Assembly: GCF_003589595.1 (NCBI RefSeq) | Contig: NW_020653391.1 | Span: 5,473,834 to 5,537,833 of the forward strand | DNA: 64,000 nucleotides | Origin: Hyposmocoma kahamanoa | Lineage: Eukaryota; Arthropoda; Insecta; Lepidoptera; Cosmopterigidae | Direction: 5' to 3' | Shown here: piece after piece, positions 52,096 through 63,201 of the stretch | How the letters are laid out: each line of letters opens with the position of its first letter | Numbering within the stretch: position 1 is the first letter of the stretch | The notes under the pieces: generated by a model | What the model was told of the DNA's origin: nothing | Database searches by the model: none | Seen by the model: the letters and a program-made list of their open reading frames with translations, nothing else | Translations under genes and position numbers: made by a program

Positions 52096-52498
52096 GAGGG
52101 GTGCAAAATGTTGGACATGACATACTGTTGTAAATCATTCTGTGCGTCATTCCCGATCGGCAATTTGGCTTTTGACCCTCGTAATTATTGCAGTTCTATT
52201 ATTAGCCGGCAATTGGACTCGTAATTACTGCTGCTCTTAGATAACGTTCCGGGGAAAGCTATTTCAGTTTAATGCGTACGTACATAAATACATATTAAAT
52301 ACGTAACTTACTTTGGCTAGCTATTATAGATATACCTACCTACATCTTCTTCCGCTCGCGAGATCTACCTGTATTTGCAAATCGATTGTACTGATTTTAA
52401 TTCGTATATTTTTTGTCAGTCTTTAACCGACTACAAAAAAGGAGTATGTTATCAATTCGATTGTAAGTATTTTTTTATTCGGTTGTATTTAATAGCGG

Positions 52499-52805
52499 TA
52501 GAGCTCCTTCTGAAAGAGGTCATCCAGGGAAGTACTGCCACCTTACCAATTTCTGCCGCCAAGCAGTAATATTAAGCATTACTGTGTAATATTCATATTA
52601 TTTGTAGAAATATATTCATAGTAATATTTTCCGGTTTTGAAGGATGCTGGTGAAATTACAGGCACGTGGGACTCGTCAACTTATGTCTCAGGGTGTCGAG
52701 CTCAGTGGCAGTACCACTCAGATCTGCGATTTAATTCTCTGAGTGGCACTGCAATTATTATGGACAGGGTGTAGCTTACCATCAGGCGCATGATTTGATT
52801 GTCTT
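52499..52805 (+). repeat. Dispersed repeat R with a small internal insertion
   Basis: GAGCTCCTTCTGAAAGAGGT to CATCAGGCGCATGA, interrupted by about 55 bp after AAGCAGTAATATTAAGCATT. Confidence 0.65.
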
Positions 52806-53698
52806 GTTATTTGTATACACACATCGCGCGGTATACATTACGCGATCGCTCCGTCATTTCTGATCCGATTTCTTTTCGAAGGGACTACCCCAATAGTCCC
52901 ATTCAAATTTGAAGTAAATATTAAGGTAGATCTTTACGGGAGGCAAATTAGGGAAAGTGTCCTGTTTATTGAATTTCCTCCATTTTTCGTTGATCGAATT
53001 TAATAAAACTTGGCCCATGGGTGTGATTCCAATAAAAATGGCGTTGGTGACCTAGAGCTGATCTGAAGATGGAAATGGCTGACAGATCATAGGAACTTCC
53101 CCAACACTATACGTTAGTGTAAACGGATAACCTAAATAATAAGTTTTAATATTAACTTTAAATATTAAGAATAAGCTTTAAGGTCGGTTTTTTATAAAAA
53201 AAGGTTACGGGTTTGTGGAATATACCTACTTACCTATTCAACTAAAACGTTCTTTTTGGTTCTTTGGTTCTTTTTGGCATATAATTTTTAAATTTTGATA
53301 TATAAAAGTTACTTAAGTACATGGTTCGAAGCAATAATAAAGAAAATAAAATAAAATGTTTATTTATTTAGGTATACACTCATTAATATATTTAATATTA
53401 TTATCATTATTATTATTAATTATATTACGTTACATTACATTACATAACCAATTAAATTGAATTTTATTTACCGAATATTATAATTATTAATTAAGTAAAT
53501 AATTGAGAATCACATTAAATTGAATTGAATTCAAATTAGAAATAATAGTCTAACAAAAATTAATTTACTTAAATGTTAAAAATGGAATGGTCACTTATAA
53601 AGTAGCACGCATCGCATACTGTTAATAATATCGTTAATAATTATATCGTTAATAATTATATCGTTAATACTGTTAATAATAATATCGTTATTCATGAC

Positions 53699-53935
53699 GA
53701 CCTCTGTGGTCGAGTAGCTTGCACACCGGCTTTCATGGTGTCGCCATGTCCGAGGTTCCGGATTTGATACTCAGCCGGGTCAATGTAGAAAAATTTTTCT
53801 ATATTGTTTCGGGTTTGGGCGTTTGTGGTGTTTATATCGTTGTTTCCGATTTCCATAACGCAAGTGTTTTGGTTATATATTTTGGGATCTGAGCAACGTA
53901 GGTGATGCTGTCTTATATTTATTTATATACTATTA
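53699..53935 (+). repeat. tRNA-derived SINE (family S3)
   Basis: Same head and body as 29578-29800 (GTGGTCGAGTAGCTTGCACA, GTTTCCGATTTCCAT), ending in a TTTATT-rich tail. Confidence 0.65.
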
Positions 53936-54377
53936 TTTAAAAAATACCTTAGCCTTATATATAATACACAGCAAGCAAAAGATTAGAAGTGTATTTATAA
54001 ATTATTACACGCACGGAAAGGTATAATAAATTCTTTTATATCTTGATATCTCCAATGAACAATACGCCAACTTAATTTTTGAACCTAGTCTGTGTTTATT
54101 TTGTTTTTGTTTCTTTGTTTTTTTTTTAGAAATTTGTATTTTTTTATTTTTTTAGAATTTTGCTTTTTGTTTCTTTATTTTTATGTTCACAAAATTCGGG
54201 GATCACAATATTAGTAAATAAATATGGCTGTTTATAAAAATAACAGCAAATGACCAAAAAATATAGTGTGTACTGTTCATCGGAGGTATCTATTTACTCT
54301 GGCTCCTAAATCAATGGAATGTAACGATTTATGCCATAATATTAATTTATTAATAATATATAATATAAAAAATATAA

Positions 54378-57223
54378 AAAAATAATATTATTAATGCAAT
54401 ATTAGCATTGTACAGACCCCCCTCTTTTAGAAATACCAAAATGTTTACTGACTCACTTAACGATACGTTACAACTTTTATCAACTTTTAAAAATGTAGTA
54501 TTAATAGGAGACATAAACATAAACATTCTCCCACATAGCATCGATTCCTGTGCGCAAGAATACCTAAACCTATGCTCTTTTCATGGATTACTACCCGCCC
54601 ACACTCTCCCTACACATCAAAGCGGCTCTTGCTTAGACCATATTATGCTTAAATCTATTTTTAAATCAATAACATTAGTTACTAACTCTACAATAACCGA
54701 TCATAAAGCTGCCCTACTAACCTTAAATTGTAAATTGCTTAATTCAACTCGCACGCAAATAATTTCTAAAATTAATATAAATAAACTTGAAGAAGATTTA
54801 TGCAACATTGACTTTAACCCAGTTTATAATTCTGATGACGCGGATTATTGTATGTCTTACTTAGTAAATAATGTACAGCAATCAATATTAAGTAATAGCA
54901 AGGTCATGCGATTAAATAGTAAAAATTACAATATCAAACCTTGGATTACACCAGGACTTATTCGCTGTATGCGTCATAGGGATAAACTACATATGAAGGC
55001 AAAAAGTAATCCAGCTAATTTAATTCTACAAATATCATACAAAAGATATAGGAACTTTTGTAACGATCTACTAAAAAAAGTTAAAAGCTGTTATGATAAA
55101 AAAGAATTGGAAAAAGCTGGTACAGACAGTAAAAAGGTTTGGAAATATATAAAAAATGTAACCTACATATCGAAACAGCATAAATCATCTACAGGATTAT
55201 TAAATAGCCACTCATCTGATCGTATTGCTGTTAACAAAGCAAATGAATTTTTCGTTAATGCAGGTAAAAATCTGGCACAAAAAATCCAGAGTCTTCCGCC
55301 TACTCAACCACGTTGCTCTCAATCAATCTGTAGTAAGTCTCTGGGATCATTTGTATTATTAGATACGGATGAAAGTGAGGTTGAAAGAATAATTGTAAGC
55401 TTAAAAAACGATAGTGCTACTGGTTGTGATAACATATCTAACAAAATATTAAAACAATTCAGGCACATTCTACTTTCACCGCTTACGGTCATTTTGCAAA
55501 AATGTTTAACAAAAGGAATATTCCCCACGTGTTTAAAAAAAGCTGTTGTGGTCCCGGTACATAAATCTGGTAACCAAGAACAAATAACTAATTATAGACC
55601 TATTTCTTTACTGCCAGCAATATCTAAAATATTAGAAAAACTTATTAACAATAGACTTGTCTTGTATTTGGAGAGACATTCCATATTATCTAAAACACAG
55701 TTCGGTTTTAGATCTAAATTATCGACATCTGACGCCGTGCATCACCTTACGAATTTTGTAGCAAGGGAACTAGACAAGGGTAACAAAACTGTGGGTATTT
55801 TTCTAGACCTAGCGAAGGCTTTTGATACAGTTTACATCCCTGTGCTGTTACAGAAGCTTGAATCGCTTGGTATAAGGGGCATACAGCTTAAATTACTCGA
55901 AAACTACCTGGAGGACCGATCCCAATGTGTTAAAATAGGTGACATTCACAGTTCTGATCTGAAGTGCACTTCATTTGGAATTCCTCAAGGAAGTATTTTA
56001 GGACCAACACTTTTTCTGATTTACATTAATGACCTTTGTAACCTAGATTTACAAGGTGGAAAGATCATATCCTATGCTGATGATACTGTTCTACTCTTTT
56101 CTGCAAACTCTGACAAGGAGGTATACGACTATGCACAGCGTGGATTCAATATAGTAAATAACTGGCTCCAACATCATTTGCTAACACTAAATACGGATAA
56201 AACTTGTTTTATGCAATTCCATATGCGGAAATCAAAGTCATTTATATCTAACCCTAAACTATATGCTCACCATTGTTTTGACCCTACTAACAACCTGTGT
56301 AAATGTCCAGACATTGCTATTACTAACAAGATAAAGTATTTAGGTGTTATATTAGATGACATCCTATCCTTTAAACACCATATCGAAGCACTAAGCGCCC
56401 GACTCCGTAAGTTAATGTTTGTGTTTAAAAAACTGCGCGTTTCTGCTGATTTTAAAATAATCAGGCAAGTTTATTATGCATTATGCCAATCATTAATTAC
56501 TTACTGCATTACATCATGGGGTGGTATAGCTAAAACTACTTTACTAATCATTGAAAGAGCCCAGCGAGCTGTACTAAAGGTTTCTACCTACCGCCCTTTC
56601 CGTTACCCCACTGACCTTCTGTATAAGTCATGTAAAGTATTAACTGTAAGGCAATTATTCATTAAGTCCACAGTCCTCAAACAGCACGTATTGCTACCAT
56701 ATATTACTGAAAACACTAATAAAAGACGAAAAGATATTGTCTGCCCCAAAATTATATCATCAAAACATACTTTTATTTCAAGATTTTTTGTGTTTCTTGG
56801 ACCATTTTTGTACAATAAATTAAACGCTAAATATTCCATTTATAATTTCTGTTGCTTTAAGGTAAAGAAAATTCTCCAAGAAGCTCTTCAAAATATGTCC
56901 TATGAGGATACAGAGAATTTATTTATTATCGTAAATTAAATGTTGTCTTGTTTAAGTGTACATTTTTTATTTATTTTTTTATTTTTTTAATGGCAATTTA
57001 TTATTTAATTGTTTAATTTTATTTCATAAGATTCTCCTAAAAAGTATAATATTAATAGTATCCACATTTATAATTAGTAGTACTTTTTACCTGAAATACA
57101 GGAATTTCCTAGTTCAGGTACATGTGTTATTTTTACATTAAATCGCATAAGTAGTCTTTAGTTTTCTCTGTACATTATGTTACTGAATAAACAATTTTAT
57201 TTATTTATTTATTTTATTTATTT
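54378..57223 (+). mobile_element. 5'-truncated non-LTR retrotransposon (LINE)
   Basis: Starts within the endonuclease coding region, contains the intact ORF to 56939, then an AT-rich 3' UTR and a (TTTA)n tail with AATAAA at 57186-57223. Jockey/CR1-like by motifs; the clade is not certain. Confidence 0.85.
54408..56939 (+). CDS. LINE ORF2 product: endonuclease C-terminal part plus reverse transcriptase
   Basis: 843 codons without a stop. The frame stays open back to about 54378, where a TAA lies, so the first residue is not a true start and the endonuclease N-terminus is missing. Endonuclease motifs: GDININI (residues 34-40), SCLDHI (74-79) and TDHK (97-100). Reverse-transcriptase blocks follow: NYRPISLLPAISKILEK, FLDLAKAFDTV (about 465), GIPQGSILGPTLF and the catalytic YADD (about 555), then a C-terminal region with AQRAVLK. 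The enzyme would copy its RNA at a nicked target. No frameshift is visible, which suggests a young copy, but the 5' loss means it cannot move alone. Confidence 0.9.
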   Translation: MYRPPSFRNTKMFTDSLNDTLQLLSTFKNVVLIGDININILPHSIDSCAQEYLNLCSFHGLLPAHTLPTHQSGSCLDHIMLKSIFKSITLVTNSTITDHKAALLTLNCKLLNSTRTQIISKININKLEEDLCNIDFNPVYNSDDADYCMSYLVNNVQQSILSNSKVMRLNSKNYNIKPWITPGLIRCMRHRDKLHMKAKSNPANLILQISYKRYRNFCNDLLKKVKSCYDKKELEKAGTDSKKVWKYIKNVTYISKQHKSSTGLLNSHSSDRIAVNKANEFFVNAGKNLAQKIQSLPPTQPRCSQSICSKSLGSFVLLDTDESEVERIIVSLKNDSATGCDNISNKILKQFRHILLSPLTVILQKCLTKGIFPTCLKKAVVVPVHKSGNQEQITNYRPISLLPAISKILEKLINNRLVLYLERHSILSKTQFGFRSKLSTSDAVHHLTNFVARELDKGNKTVGIFLDLAKAFDTVYIPVLLQKLESLGIRGIQLKLLENYLEDRSQCVKIGDIHSSDLKCTSFGIPQGSILGPTLFLIYINDLCNLDLQGGKIISYADDTVLLFSANSDKEVYDYAQRGFNIVNNWLQHHLLTLNTDKTCFMQFHMRKSKSFISNPKLYAHHCFDPTNNLCKCPDIAITNKIKYLGVILDDILSFKHHIEALSARLRKLMFVFKKLRVSADFKIIRQVYYALCQSLITYCITSWGGIAKTTLLIIERAQRAVLKVSTYRPFRYPTDLLYKSCKVLTVRQLFIKSTVLKQHVLLPYITENTNKRRKDIVCPKIISSKHTFISRFFVFLGPFLYNKLNAKYSIYNFCCFKVKKILQEALQNMSYEDTENLFIIVN

Positions 57224-57421
57224 TCGGCAAAAGTACGTTGCGTAGTGTTGTAGAGACGGTTTGTGCCATAACAAAGGTCTCATTTTGTATCAGCACATGA
57301 GACGTCATTGTGACGTCAGCGACGCCGTCATCTACTACAAAATAAACAACCTGAAAACTGTACATTTTAAGACTTTCGTAGTTTTTTTTAATCAAATGTA
57401 AGTGCGCATTTGACCTCCATC

Positions 57422-57790
57422 TCACCTGATGGAAAGTGACGTTGAGATCGACGATGGAGCATGCACTACTAAATCATGCCTATTCACTCTCGCCTTGAAA
57501 AGGTCCAAGTTATAACGTTCAGGGAACAAGCTTGCAGGCAGGGAATTCCACTTCATAGCCGTTCGCCATATAAATGTGGAAGCGTAGCGCTTCGTCCGAA
57601 TCTTTAGAATATCCACAACATAGGGGTGGAATCCAAGCCTACGTCTAGTACCCCGACGATGGAAAGGGGAAGACGGAATGGAATCGTGTAATTCCATCGC
57701 ACTTTCCATGATATATCCTGTAAAATACCGATAAGCAGGCAACTTTACGGCGGTGTTCAAGGCTCTGAAGCTTCGCCTCTATTAATTCCG
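57422..57790 (-). pseudogene. LINE 3' fragment, reverse-transcriptase C-terminus
   Basis: Minus frame: RRRLGFHPYVVDI, RTKRYASTFIWRTAMKWNSL, PERYNLDLFKARVNRH. Same family as the 15 kb fragment (shared VVDI, RTKRxAS, RTAxxWN). Confidence 0.75.
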
Positions 57791-58329
57791 TTTTCGTGGT
57801 TATTCAATAAATAGAGGTGGGCAAACGCCCGCGTTTTGTTAACGCCATGCTTAAATCGGGTTAATATCCTTTAACGCCCAAAATCGAGGGCAAAAACTAT
57901 TTACAATTAAATATTTGTTATAAATCGAGTTTTGTTCAAATTTAATGATATTATTTTGTAATAATATGAATTTCGTATCGCCGTGTCTGCCCACGATTTT
58001 GCAACATGCTAGTAGTGAGAATCCTCAAGATCGCAAGGTGGGTATTGCGTGGATTTGCTTCTTTTTCGTATAAAAAAGACCTTTTACAACAAAATGTATA
58101 ATAACTATGAAATTATATCAAATTATACGTACTTCTTTGTACTTATAATTTTATGTGATTAATGAAATTATTTTAGTTCTTCGACAAATTAAAATAACCT
58201 ATTAAAACAAATTAGTGTTATCGTAGTCAATTTAATATCAGTAATTAATAAGAACAAATTCTGTCCACGATTGTACAGTATACAGAAAAACTCGGTTGAA
58301 ACCCGAGAGCGTTGATTGGGCGGCAGCAG
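57791..58329. other. Intergenic, nothing recognised
   Basis: AT-rich sequence without gene or known repeat. Confidence 0.3.
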
Positions 58330-58985
58330 TAGGTCTGGCTTACCTATTTCAGTCGCTAAGCAATAATGTCAGCGTTACTGCGTTCCGGTTTTGAAGGGTA
58401 AGGGTGCTGGTGAACGGTCTCAGGGCGACGGGCGCAGGGGCAGTCGCCTAAGATCTTTGCAATTTAAAGCTCTGAGTGACACTACAACGATTATGGACAG
58501 GCGTATAGCTTACCATCAGGTGCATCACTTGTTCGGCCTGTCACTTGATATTATAAAAAAAGCTAGTTCAAGAATGACCGTATACGCGAATGTGTGCGTT
58601 CGTGCACACATACAAGCCGCACTGCGACTCTTGTATGGCGTTACCATACTTGTACTATGCATAAAAGTTATTAAACTATGGCTAAAACCTCTCCTTAGAG
58701 GAGACGTAGGACGTATACGATAGTTGCGTCGAATTTAGCAGGTAAATATGATTGAGGAAAACGTTAGCAAATCTTGCTCGTCTTGATTTCCCAGAAACAA
58801 GACAAGAATTTACATTTTACTGTTTACGTATCAATCAGTTAGTAAACAATAATACATATAACTAGCACACGACACAAACTACATACAATGGATGATATTA
58901 AGTCCCCACGGCAGAGTCCTTAAAATACTGGCAGCGTTTCCATTCTTTAAGGATATGCTAACACCGTGCCAGCCTTTGGATCACG
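58330..58985 (+). repeat. Repeat R plus long extension, pair of 26464-26960
   Basis: R from GGCTTACCTATTTCAG through GTATAGCTTACCATCAGG, then the same 420-bp extension as at 26.5 kb (AAGAATGACCGTATA, ATTGAGGAAAACGTTAGCAA, ACCGTGCCAGCC). Confidence 0.65.
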
Positions 58986-58993
58986 CAAACAGT

Positions 58994-59701
58994 CCATACA
59001 TTTTTAGTTGTTGACCCAGGGTTTAAATACCGGTGTAGATATTGGAATAAGATGTCGTAGCTGAAGTTTAGGTACTATTGTGTATTAAATATAAAACCCT
59101 TGGTGTAATAAAGCTGCATCTGCAAAACGACAACTTTTCGGGAAAGAGGTTTAAAGATTCTACAGACCATACATTTTTTAGTTGTTCCACGGGTTCAGAG
59201 TTTAAGTACCAGTGTAGATATTAGAATAAGTAGTCGCAGTTGAAGTTCAGGTACTATTGTCAATTAAATATAAAACCCTTGGTGTAGTAAAGCCGCATCT
59301 GCAAAACGACAACTTTTCGGGAAAGAGCTTTAAAGATTCTACGGACCATACATTTTTTAGTTGTTCCACGGGTTCAGAGTTTAAGTACCAGTGTAGGTAT
59401 AGGAATAAGTAGTCGTAGCTGAAGTTTAGGTACTATTGACAATTGAATATAAAACCCTTGGTGTAATAAAGCCGCATCTGCAAAACGACAACTTTTCAGG
59501 AAAGAGGTTTAAAGATTCTACGGACCATACATTTTTTAGTTGTTCCACGGATCCAGGGTTTAAACACCAGTGGAGATGTTGGAATAAGTAGTCGTAGCTG
59601 AAGTTTAGGTACTATTGTCTATTGAATATAAAAACCCTTGGTGCAACAAAGCCACATCTGCAAAAAGACAACTTTTTAGGAGAGAGCTTAGATTCTACGG
59701 A
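58994..59701. repeat. About 179-bp tandem repeat, 4 copies
   Basis: Units start CCATACATTTTTTAGTTGTT at 58994, 59167, 59346 and 59525 (173, 179, 179 and about 177 bp). Each contains AAACCCTTGGTGTAATAAAG and CATCTGCAAAACGACAACTT. Confidence 0.95.
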
Positions 59702-59742
59702 CGAAATTAGTCGATGGCGTTTTTGAGCAAATTTTGCAGTAG

Positions 59743-59903
59743 TAGAGCTCATTGTGAAAGAGTTCGTCCAGAGAAATACTGCTGTAAAGCAGTAATGTGA
59801 GCATTACTGCGTTGCGGTTTGGAAGGGTAAGGGTGCTGGTAAAATAAAACACATGAGACTTATCAAGTTATGTCTGGTGACGAGCGCAGTGGCAGTGCCA
59901 AAC
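59743..59903 (+). repeat. Dispersed repeat R, 5' half
   Basis: GAGCTCATTGTGAAAGAGTT to CGCAGTGGCAGTGCC, truncated, directly after the 179-bp array. Confidence 0.6.
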
Positions 59904-60315
59904 AGTATTCAAAACCAATCACGTCTTAAGATTATCTAGTACACTTACGGTTCGACCGAGTAAACTTCGTTCAGAATAACTTAACATCCCATGTAGGTTT
60001 ATAGCGAGCACCGTTAAGTGATACAATCGTTACGCACAGGGCTGTGCAGTATTTGAACTACTTATAACTGAAATATGTATTTCGCTCATTTGGTGCACAC
60101 TGGGGCAATTATTGTACATCTTGTAACGTGAAATGGTTTGAATTGATTTTTTCATTTTATTTCAAATTTATGATAAAAATATTTTTGTATACATTTTAAA
60201 TTACTGCCGATTTTTCTTCAAACGTAAACATTTGTCATGTTAAAGATGTGTTAACATACTTAATTTAATTTTGGCACAATTACAATTACGTCAATGTAGC
60301 ACCAAATGAGCGATT

Positions 60316-60420
60316 TGATCATCATCATCATCATCAACCCATTTATACGCTCCACTGCCGGTCACGGGCCTCCTCTCAGGCGAGGGTTTAGGCCATAGTC
60401 CGCCACACTGGCCCAATTCA
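60316..60420 (+). repeat. (ATC)n and adjoining dispersed repeat
   Basis: ATC run followed by CAACCCATTTATACG, CTCTCAGGCGAGGGTTTA and AGTCCGCCACACTGG; a second copy at 63765-63855 shares these words. Confidence 0.6.
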
Positions 60421-60559
60421 CACGTTTTTCCGAGTGTTGTAAACCTTCTTCGGCGTACATATTTATGCGTATGTTTTTTTCTTCTGTTTTTCTTTTCGTT
60501 GAATTTAATTTATCTTCCCCTATTAAATAACGATATTGAATCATAGTTTTCCATATTTT

Positions 60560-60800
60560 ATAATTGTTTTAGACCCTCATTGCAATTAAGCCCGCCTAAG
60601 ATCTCAGGGACAAAGAGGTGGCTGAAAAACAGCGCTGTCTGCAACAACAACGGTTCCAGGCAGCACAAGCTGAGACACTTCCTTTTGCCCTCTGACATGT
60701 TTGGCGTACCGTTTATAGTTGTTATTTTCATTTTATGGCTTAATATGTTATTTGTGTCCAAAAAAATTTCATTGTGGCAATAAAGATTTTTTGAATTTAT
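60560..60800 (+). repeat. Probable non-LTR tail
   Basis: Ends GGCAATAAAGATTTTTTGAA, the typical end of an insect non-LTR tail. ORFs on both strands lack domains. Confidence 0.4.
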
Positions 60801-60984
60801 ATATCATGTTTTTCCATCACCGAAAACCACATGGTAAATGCTTTCTGCTTGAGAGGCGATAGGTCGAATCATAGACTACCACGGCTACGTATTTGATAAA
60901 ATAAATCTTTCAATTACTACCTAAAATCTATTTTGTAATTGGTGTTTTATTATCTGACTATAACAAACATATATTTTTATTGAT

Positions 60985-61287
60985 TTTTTTATAATATTAA
61001 GTGATGGGATGAACAAGTCGTGTGCCTGGTGGTAAGTGTCACGCCTGTCCCTAACAGTTGCAGTGTCACTCTAAAATTGTCTTGCTAAATCACCAAGATC
61101 TGAGAGGTAAAGCCACTGCGCCCGACACCCTGAGACATAAGTTGACAAGTCCCATGTGCCTGTAATTGCACCAGCACCCTTACCTTTCGAAGCCGGAACG
61201 CAGTAATGTTCACATTACTGCTTGGCAGCTGAAATAGGTAAGGTGGCAGTACTTCCCTGGACGAACTCTTTTACAAGGAGCTAGAGC
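60985..61287 (-). repeat. Dispersed repeat R, near-complete copy
   Basis: Reverse orientation, TATAATATTAAGTGATGGGA to CTTTTACAAGGAGCTAG. Confidence 0.7.
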
Positions 61288-62094
61288 TTAGTAGCAGTAG
61301 ACTGCTATTAATTATATATAATATACTATTGATATTTGTAACACTTTCATTATGTCCGATTAGTGGTATAATTGTATTCAGCCATTTTTATTTTGTATTT
61401 TACAAAAATGAGGTATTTAATATTTTACAATACTGTTTAATAATTAATTTTTTTATAATATATAATTAACTGACTGTGATATAATTAACTGTGTAATTTT
61501 TATAATACTGTATTTAATATTTTATATTTTCAATACATCCCATGAAAGTATTTTTTATTTCGTATTTGAAATACACACATGAGAAAGTATTTTGTATAGT
61601 ATTTTTATATTTTAATTAAGATATGGTACGTTATTTGCTCAGCCCTGGTTAGGTGTTGCCTGGAGATTTACACTTCTGCACAAATTTAAATGGACATCAA
61701 GAAAATATCGGACATCAGAAAAAATGGGAATAAAAAAAATCATCATTTGATAATAAATGGTTATTAAAGCAAGATCAACTATGAAAACAGATGACAGAAT
61801 ATTAAATTTAAAAAAAAAACATATAAACCGATTATCTAGAATACAATCGGAATGTACGTCACCTAAATAGTTTCCATTCTCAACACGTTTTCGAAGCAAC
61901 TGTATCAAATTTAATAAATGAAAGTCATTAAAGTTATTAATAAAAAATATAATTGTTTTTTCAAAGAAACTAACTTTCGGGCCCTTTACAGGTCCCATGG
62001 TCACGGCTGAGTTTAAACAAGAGACCTGGAAAGGGCCAAAATCGTAGGTTTGTTTGAAAAAAAAACAATATACGCAATTTAGATCCGAATAATC

Positions 62095-62405
62095 TCAGTA
62101 CAGAGTACTAAAAAAACAAAAGTTCGTGGAATTACATCTATTTGCCAAATATTATTGAAATCGCTTACCGGAAAGTGCGCGAAACCGGATTCAGCCCCTA
62201 GTTTGCCACACTTACAGGCGGAATATTTTCTTAAAATTTAAATGGGGCCACTACTGAGGTACCCACTTTCCGACACAAAAGAATCATCAAAATCGGTTCA
62301 CAAGAGTTATCGCGTAACATACATACAAAAACAAAACCTCCTCCATATTTATAAAATCGGTTAAAAGATAGTTTCATTTCCTATGTGTATTAATCGCGAA
62401 AACCT
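62095..62405 (-). repeat. Repeats D and F, adjoining
   Basis: CACACTTACAGGCGGAATATT and GAGGTACCCACTTTCC (D, reverse), then GTTTCATTTCCTATGTG with CGCGAAAACCTAAGAA (F). Confidence 0.5.
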
Positions 62406-62927
62406 AAGAAATCTGTAGGTAACAAATTTTTAAATAGACGATTGCTGCAAGTAAGTGGGTAACAAATAAATGTTTTATGGAAAGTTGTGCCTCTAAGAAT
62501 GCCAGCTATTGTACAAGGTGGACAACGGTCAAACTCCAATGGAGACGGAGGGCAATACCCTGAGTTGTCCTCCCCGTTATCGTATTAACATAATCTCTAC
62601 GATAATATCGCATAATACATAAATATCGCATTTATATTGGCGAGGAGTTTAGTCTTGGAATTTGCATAAAACTTCTTTAACGTATCCATTCTAGGAAATG
62701 AAACTATTATATTTTGGATCTAAATCGAGTATATTTTCGGACCCTTAACAAAGCCATATGTGGGCAAAAGCGCTTTTGTCACATGAAAGTCATAAAATAA
62801 TATAAACTACACGAAACAAAGGAAAATAAAGAAAAGGTACCTGAGTGAAGAAAACTTTCATAGATTTCTCACAGATGGCGCTACGCCAAAAGGGCCGTTA
62901 AAAACCAGAAGCAAGGATCCCTTTTCG

Positions 62928-63201
62928 TTTTTTTTTTTATAATATTTATAAGTTGTGTGCTTGATGCTTGATGATTAAGCTACATGCCTGTCCATAACAG
63001 TTGCAGTACCGCTCAGAGCTTTAGATTACAAAGATCTGAGAGGCACAGCCAGTGCGCCCGTCACCCCAAGACATAAGTTTACAAGTCTCATGTACCGGCA
63101 ATTTCACCAGCACCCTTACCCTTCAAAACCGGAACACAGTAATACTGACATTACTCTTTGGCTGCAGAGATAGGTAAAGTGGCAGTACTTCCCTGGACGG
63201 C
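62928..63201 (-). repeat. Dispersed repeat R copy
   Basis: Reverse orientation, GTCCATAACAGTTGCAGTAC to ACTTCCCTGGACG. Confidence 0.7.

Noticed and set aside
58391..58723. 110-residue plus-strand ORF
   Set aside because: Falls in repeat R and its extension.
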